A stretch of 8,536 nt of DNA from JBCFBK01 sp039679975 (lineage in GTDB: Bacteria > Bacteroidota > Bacteroidia > Bacteroidales > Prolixibacteraceae): contig JBDKTZ010000294.1 of assembly GCA_039679975.1 (NCBI GenBank), forward strand, positions 1-8,536, written 5' to 3'. Made by a program: the position numbers and the translations under genes. How positions within the stretch are numbered: position 1 is the first letter of the stretch; each line of letters opens with the position of its first letter. Below the pieces are notes generated by a model. That model was not told the DNA's origin. It ran no database searches and saw only the letters and a program-made list of their open reading frames with translations. This document shows positions 5,592 through 8,536 of the stretch, in pieces.

Positions 5592-7217
5592 CTAGTAGAT
5601 ATCCTGATGGATCCGGTTTTCCTCAATCATTTTTTCCCAAAATGCCAAAGCTTCCGGCTTTGTTTTTTCTCCGGCCGACTGGATCACCCTGCAAATGGCT
5701 TCCCGCACATCGTGCCCCATGGCCACCGGGCCACAAACATAAAGATGAGCACCCTGGAGCAACCAGTCGTAGAAGTCAGATTTTTGCTCTTCAATTTTGT
5801 GCTGCACATAAACCTTCTCAGTCTGATCGCGGGAAAACGCAAGGTCAATGCGTTCCATCTCCTTGTTTTCTATCCAATATTCCCAATCTTCCCGGTAAAA
5901 AAAATCATGTTCCCGATATTTTTCCCCAAAAAACAGCCAGCTTTTTCCAGGAATCTTCAAACTTTCTTTTTCTTCCAAAAAAGCACGGAATGGCGCGATT
6001 CCGGTTCCGGCGCCGATCATGATCATTGGCGATCCATTGGGTTGCAGGCGAAATTGCTCATTGGGTATCCATTGCAAATTGATTTTCCGGCCAACTTCGA
6101 TCCATTGGTTCAGGTACGAAGAACAGGCTCCGGAACGGACGCGTCCGTTTTTCTCCGACTTTACCAATTTGACGATCAGGTGAACTTCGCCGGGATGCTT
6201 CTGCTGACTGGAAGAAATGGAATAGTACCGGGGCTGAAGTTTTCGAAGAATAGCAACCAGATCTACGGGATCTGCCGAAAAGGGGAAGTCAGTAATTAAA
6301 TCCAGTAAATCGCGATGATGAAGGTAATCAGGCAATTTCTCTTCATCATTGAGCAGTTGCTCCAGTTCCTTGTTTTGCGTAAGTCGTTGATAGTCTTCTA
6401 ATAATTTCTTATTAACGGAGGTCAGTTCAAAATGACGGGTCAGTAATTCTTTCAATGAAACCGTTTCGTTATGGTAAGCAACCGAAATTTCGGCGGAAAG
6501 GTCAAGCCTTTTTAAAATCTGCGCCACCAGTTCTTCCTGATTTTGCGGTACAATGCCAACCGAGCCGCCTGGCTGGTAATGAAACCCCGGCCCGGTTACC
6601 AACACAAGATGATAGGTTTCGCATAGTGATCCTGCATTTAACCTCACTTTTTCCCTGACAACCGCCTGATGAGCCCGATGTTGGCTTTCGCTGTTAATTT
6701 GTATGGGTGTAACTTCAGTCCCGGAGACTTTGTACTTCCGGAGAACTTCAGAAATCCATTTCGAAGCGGTCTGATGAAATTCCGCATCGCAATCAACCCG
6801 CTGATGAAAGCGAACAGCGCCCAGTTCTTCCAGCCGCCGGTCGATATCTTTGCCTGTTTTACAAAATTGTTCGTAGCTGCTGTCGCCTAGTGCGCAAACG
6901 GCAAATTGCAGGCGGGTCAGCAATGGCGCATTTTCGGCAAACAGGTTTTTATAGAATTTTAGGGCCGAATCGGGCGGGTCGCCTTCACCTTGTGTGCTCA
7001 CAACGATCAAAACCGACTTTTCATTCGTCAGCTTCCGGAACTCATATTTGGCCATATTGCAGGCACTTGCCGAAAGTCCGTTCTTTTTCAGGTGCTTCTG
7101 CGCTTCTTTGGCAATGAACTCCGAATTGCCGGAATGACTCCCGTATAAAATAACCACGTCGTCGGTTTGCTGACCGGTTGGTTTCCTGAATATTTTTTTG
7201 ATTGCAGTTCCAAACAT
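5592..7217 (-). CDS. CysJ-like diflavin reductase (flavodoxin + FAD/NADPH domains), probable siderophore-reductase electron donor
   Basis: This 541-residue protein has the cytochrome P450 reductase/CysJ architecture. The flavodoxin domain has the FMN phosphate loop GSHSGNSE (26-33), STQGEGDPPD (74-83) and ALGDSSYEQFC (109-119). The FAD domain has RYYSISSS (330-337) and GACSSYL (363-369). The NADPH domain has GAGTGIAPFRAFLEE (402-416), SRDQTEKVYVQ (462-472, whose Ser-Arg and Lys-x-Tyr favour NADPH over NADH) and CGP (495-497); it ends with the flavin-stacking aromatic Tyr541. The ATG at 7215-7217 was chosen over an in-frame TTG five codons upstream. The N-terminus is basic. No sulfite reductase hemoprotein gene (cysI) is adjacent; instead it lies 31 bases downstream of a PepSY-TM gene behind a TonB-dependent receptor. 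This points to iron, not sulfur: a soluble donor for PepSY-mediated ferric-siderophore reduction (inference). Confidence 0.9.
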   Translation of the reverse strand: MFGTAIKKIFRKPTGQQTDDVVILYGSHSGNSEFIAKEAQKHLKKNGLSASACNMAKYEFRKLTNEKSVLIVVSTQGEGDPPDSALKFYKNLFAENAPLLTRLQFAVCALGDSSYEQFCKTGKDIDRRLEELGAVRFHQRVDCDAEFHQTASKWISEVLRKYKVSGTEVTPIQINSESQHRAHQAVVREKVRLNAGSLCETYHLVLVTGPGFHYQPGGSVGIVPQNQEELVAQILKRLDLSAEISVAYHNETVSLKELLTRHFELTSVNKKLLEDYQRLTQNKELEQLLNDEEKLPDYLHHRDLLDLITDFPFSADPVDLVAILRKLQPRYYSISSSQQKHPGEVHLIVKLVKSEKNGRVRSGACSSYLNQWIEVGRKINLQWIPNEQFRLQPNGSPMIMIGAGTGIAPFRAFLEEKESLKIPGKSWLFFGEKYREHDFFYREDWEYWIENKEMERIDLAFSRDQTEKVYVQHKIEEQKSDFYDWLLQGAHLYVCGPVAMGHDVREAICRVIQSAGEKTKPEALAFWEKMIEENRIHQDIY

Positions 7218-7248
7218 AGTCTTGTATTTCAACAGATTGATAATCCCG

Positions 7249-8367
7249 TTACTGAAAAAGCGGTCTTTGCCGCTTCTTTTTCCGGCTTCGCCAGATCAGA
7301 AACCCGGTAACCGGCAGGGAAGCTGCCATTAAACTGGCGCAGAACGCCAGGATTTTACCGGCTAGGCCGGCAATGGCGCCTACATGGATATCGTAATTCA
7401 TACGGGCAATTTTGTCGGCCACCGTGGTATTGCTTAATTTGCCATAGATGTGGGTCACCTCTATCTCTTCCAGCGTGTATTGATCGAAGTACCGGTAATC
7501 GGCTTTCCAGTAGGTTTGGTCGTCGGGATTGGCCGCCACTTCAATGGCCGAACTGTCGTTCTCAGGAATATGAACTTCGAGCATTTTTACTGAGGGGTAT
7601 TCTTTGGACATGCGTTGCCACAAAACATCGACAGCCGGAGTTTCCGGCTTTTGTGCCGGAATGGAATCCACTGCCGGCATGTAAAATTCGGTCAGTTGTT
7701 TGCCTCCGGAAGCCAGCCAGTAGGTCGACCGGGCAAACCACTGAAATCCCCAGACCAGTCCGGTAAGCGTGGTAAAAATCAAAATCCACGAGGCGTAAAA
7801 ACCAAGCACCCGGTGCAAGTCGAGATTCAAACGATCTGAATTGGCCCATTTAACCGAGAATGTTTGCCTGGTAAACCGGCCTTTTCGGGGCCACCACAAA
7901 ATGATGCCGCTTATCAGCATAAAAACGAAAATCAGGGTAGCTGTAGCGACAATAGGTTGCCCGATGGCAGGCGGAAGCCAAAGGTAAAAATGCCCGTTGA
8001 CGATGATCCGGAAAAAATCCCGGCTCATGTCTTTCACTTTAAGCACTTCGCCCGAATAAGGGTTTAAGTAAACCAGGTAATAATACTCCTCGCTGTAAAA
8101 AGTGGCAACAACAGCTTTACCCGGTTCCCGGTAGGCAATGCCGTGAATATGCTTTCCGGGTAAAGCCTGCACCGCTGCTTCGTGAAGTTTTGACGGTGGA
8201 AGAACGGGTTTTTCCTGAACATCAACAAACTGATACGGATTGGTTATCTGTTCAATCTCGTGCTGAAAAGCCAGCATACAACCGGTTATTCCCAGAAAAG
8301 CGACAATAATTCCGGAAACAAATCCCAGCCAGAGATGAAGTTTTCCTGTAATCTGTTTAAAAGTCAT
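7249..8367 (-). CDS. PepSY-TM membrane protein, probable inner-membrane ferric-siderophore reductase
   Basis: This 372-residue protein has the PepSY-associated TM-helix layout: a helix at about 12-34, a periplasmic PepSY region, helices at about 137-159 and 188-210, a second periplasmic region (about 215-325), and a fourth helix at about 331-358 followed by a basic tail (RSRKKKRQR). Histidines near the helix ends (His11, His36, His126, His185, His328) are the likely heme ligands of this family, of which FoxB-type siderophore reductases are the studied members. In some bacteria the PepSY and diflavin parts are fused in one chain; here they are two adjacent genes. The ATG at 8365-8367 overlaps the TGA of a nine-codon upstream ORF (start 8391-8393), which may couple translation. 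It follows the TonB-dependent receptor by 109 bases containing a strong hairpin. Confidence 0.88.
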   Translation of the reverse strand: MTFKQITGKLHLWLGFVSGIIVAFLGITGCMLAFQHEIEQITNPYQFVDVQEKPVLPPSKLHEAAVQALPGKHIHGIAYREPGKAVVATFYSEEYYYLVYLNPYSGEVLKVKDMSRDFFRIIVNGHFYLWLPPAIGQPIVATATLIFVFMLISGIILWWPRKGRFTRQTFSVKWANSDRLNLDLHRVLGFYASWILIFTTLTGLVWGFQWFARSTYWLASGGKQLTEFYMPAVDSIPAQKPETPAVDVLWQRMSKEYPSVKMLEVHIPENDSSAIEVAANPDDQTYWKADYRYFDQYTLEEIEVTHIYGKLSNTTVADKIARMNYDIHVGAIAGLAGKILAFCASLMAASLPVTGFLIWRSRKKKRQRPLFQ

Positions 8368-8412
8368 GCGTTGTCAGTTTTTACAATGAACATTTAAGTA
8401 TTCAACCGATAA

Positions 8413-8452
8413 ATCGAAATTCCGTCCCTGCAAGGCCGGACAGAATTTCAAT
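8413..8452 (-). terminator. Intergenic hairpin between the TonB-dependent receptor and PepSY genes (terminator or attenuator)
   Basis: Arms 8413-8427 and 8438-8452 form a 15-pair stem around a 10-base loop (8428-8437). Thirteen positions are Watson-Crick. The other two (8415/8450 and 8423/8442) are G-U pairs in minus-strand RNA but C-A mismatches in plus-strand RNA, so the structure belongs to the minus-strand transcript. It starts 25 bases after the receptor's stop. No strong U-run follows, so it could terminate partially, protect the receptor mRNA 3' end, or reduce read-through into the PepSY gene. Confidence 0.55.
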
Positions 8453-8476
8453 CGGGCGATCCATCCGGAAATCCGC

Positions 8477-8536
8477 TTAAAAGCGGTAGGCAAGACTTAA
8501 CCTGAAGTTTCGCGGGGCTTCGGTTTGCCAGTAATA
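8477..8536 (-). CDS. TonB-dependent (siderophore) receptor, C-terminal fragment (runs off window)
   Basis: Nineteen codons and a TAA stop (8477-8479) are visible, reading YYWQTEAPRNFRLSLAYRF. The 'W-x-APRNFRLS-x-AYRF' ending is the last beta-strand of TonB-dependent siderophore receptors, ending in the phenylalanine needed for outer-membrane insertion. Its place immediately upstream of PepSY-TM and diflavin reductase genes on the same strand fits an iron-uptake operon. The substrate cannot be told from the tail alone. Confidence 0.8.
   Translation of the reverse strand, partial: YYWQTEAPRNFRLSLAYRF

Noticed and set aside
5607..6299. 230-codon plus-strand frame opposite the diflavin reductase
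   Set aside because: It is antisense to the FAD/NADPH domains, whose motifs are unmistakable.
7218..7232. TTG start five codons earlier for the diflavin reductase
   Set aside because: The ATG at 7215-7217 is a stronger start and the extra residues add nothing to the fold.
8473..8486. Small palindrome CCGCTTAAAAGCGG at the end of the receptor gene as terminator
   Set aside because: It overlaps the last codons and stop of the receptor gene, the stem is short with a very tight loop, and the hairpin at 8413-8452 is far stronger.
1..8536. CRISPR array, tRNA, rRNA, complete insertion sequence
   Set aside because: No regularly spaced repeats, cloverleaf, rRNA-like sequence or transposase motif was seen on either strand.

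Overview
The window looks like chromosomal accessory DNA from a member of the Bacteroidota, probably Cytophagia-like; the genus cannot be told from sequence alone. Supporting signs are candidate promoters with the Bacteroidota -7 box TAnnTTTG, weak or absent Shine-Dalgarno sequences, a TonB-dependent receptor ending in the outer-membrane-typical '...AYRF', and a lone AAA_14/DUF4143 ATPase plus the severed tail of a second ATPase ending IPLWLFGFLY.

Layout. Positions 1-99 hold the N-terminus of a SAM methyltransferase (minus strand). Positions 154-1714 hold a minus-strand MNT nucleotidyltransferase/HEPN gene pair. It lies between an intact YdeI/OmdA-family gene and a broken second copy of that gene's 3' end, so the pair is bracketed by an almost identical direct repeat. 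Positions 1715-2356 carry no intact gene: they hold a promoter-like box, a 28-codon ORF, and two separate fragments of AAA/DUF4143 ATPases. Positions 2357-3814 hold a probable two-gene minus-strand unit, a DinB-fold protein followed by a nitrilase-superfamily amidohydrolase, with a candidate promoter at 3836-3843. Positions 3815-4267 are intergenic and may contain decayed coding sequence, then a good plus-strand promoter for an intact AAA_14/DUF4143 ATPase (4268-5410). Positions 5411-5591 separate convergent genes.

Positions 5592-8536 form an iron-uptake cluster read on the minus strand: the last 19 codons of a TonB-dependent receptor, a strong intergenic hairpin, a four-helix PepSY-TM membrane protein, and a CysJ-like diflavin reductase. 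A consistent reading is that the receptor imports a ferric siderophore, the diflavin protein takes electrons from NADPH in the cytoplasm, and the PepSY protein carries them across the inner membrane to reduce the ferric siderophore. This is inferred from gene order and families; no substrate is visible.

The most unusual points are the duplicated YdeI tail bracketing the MNT/HEPN pair, the HEPN protein's missing catalytic histidine, the ATPase fragments (one 42/46 identical to part of the intact ATPase gene), and the strand-polar hairpin between the receptor and PepSY genes. No CRISPR array, tRNA, rRNA or complete transposase was seen.
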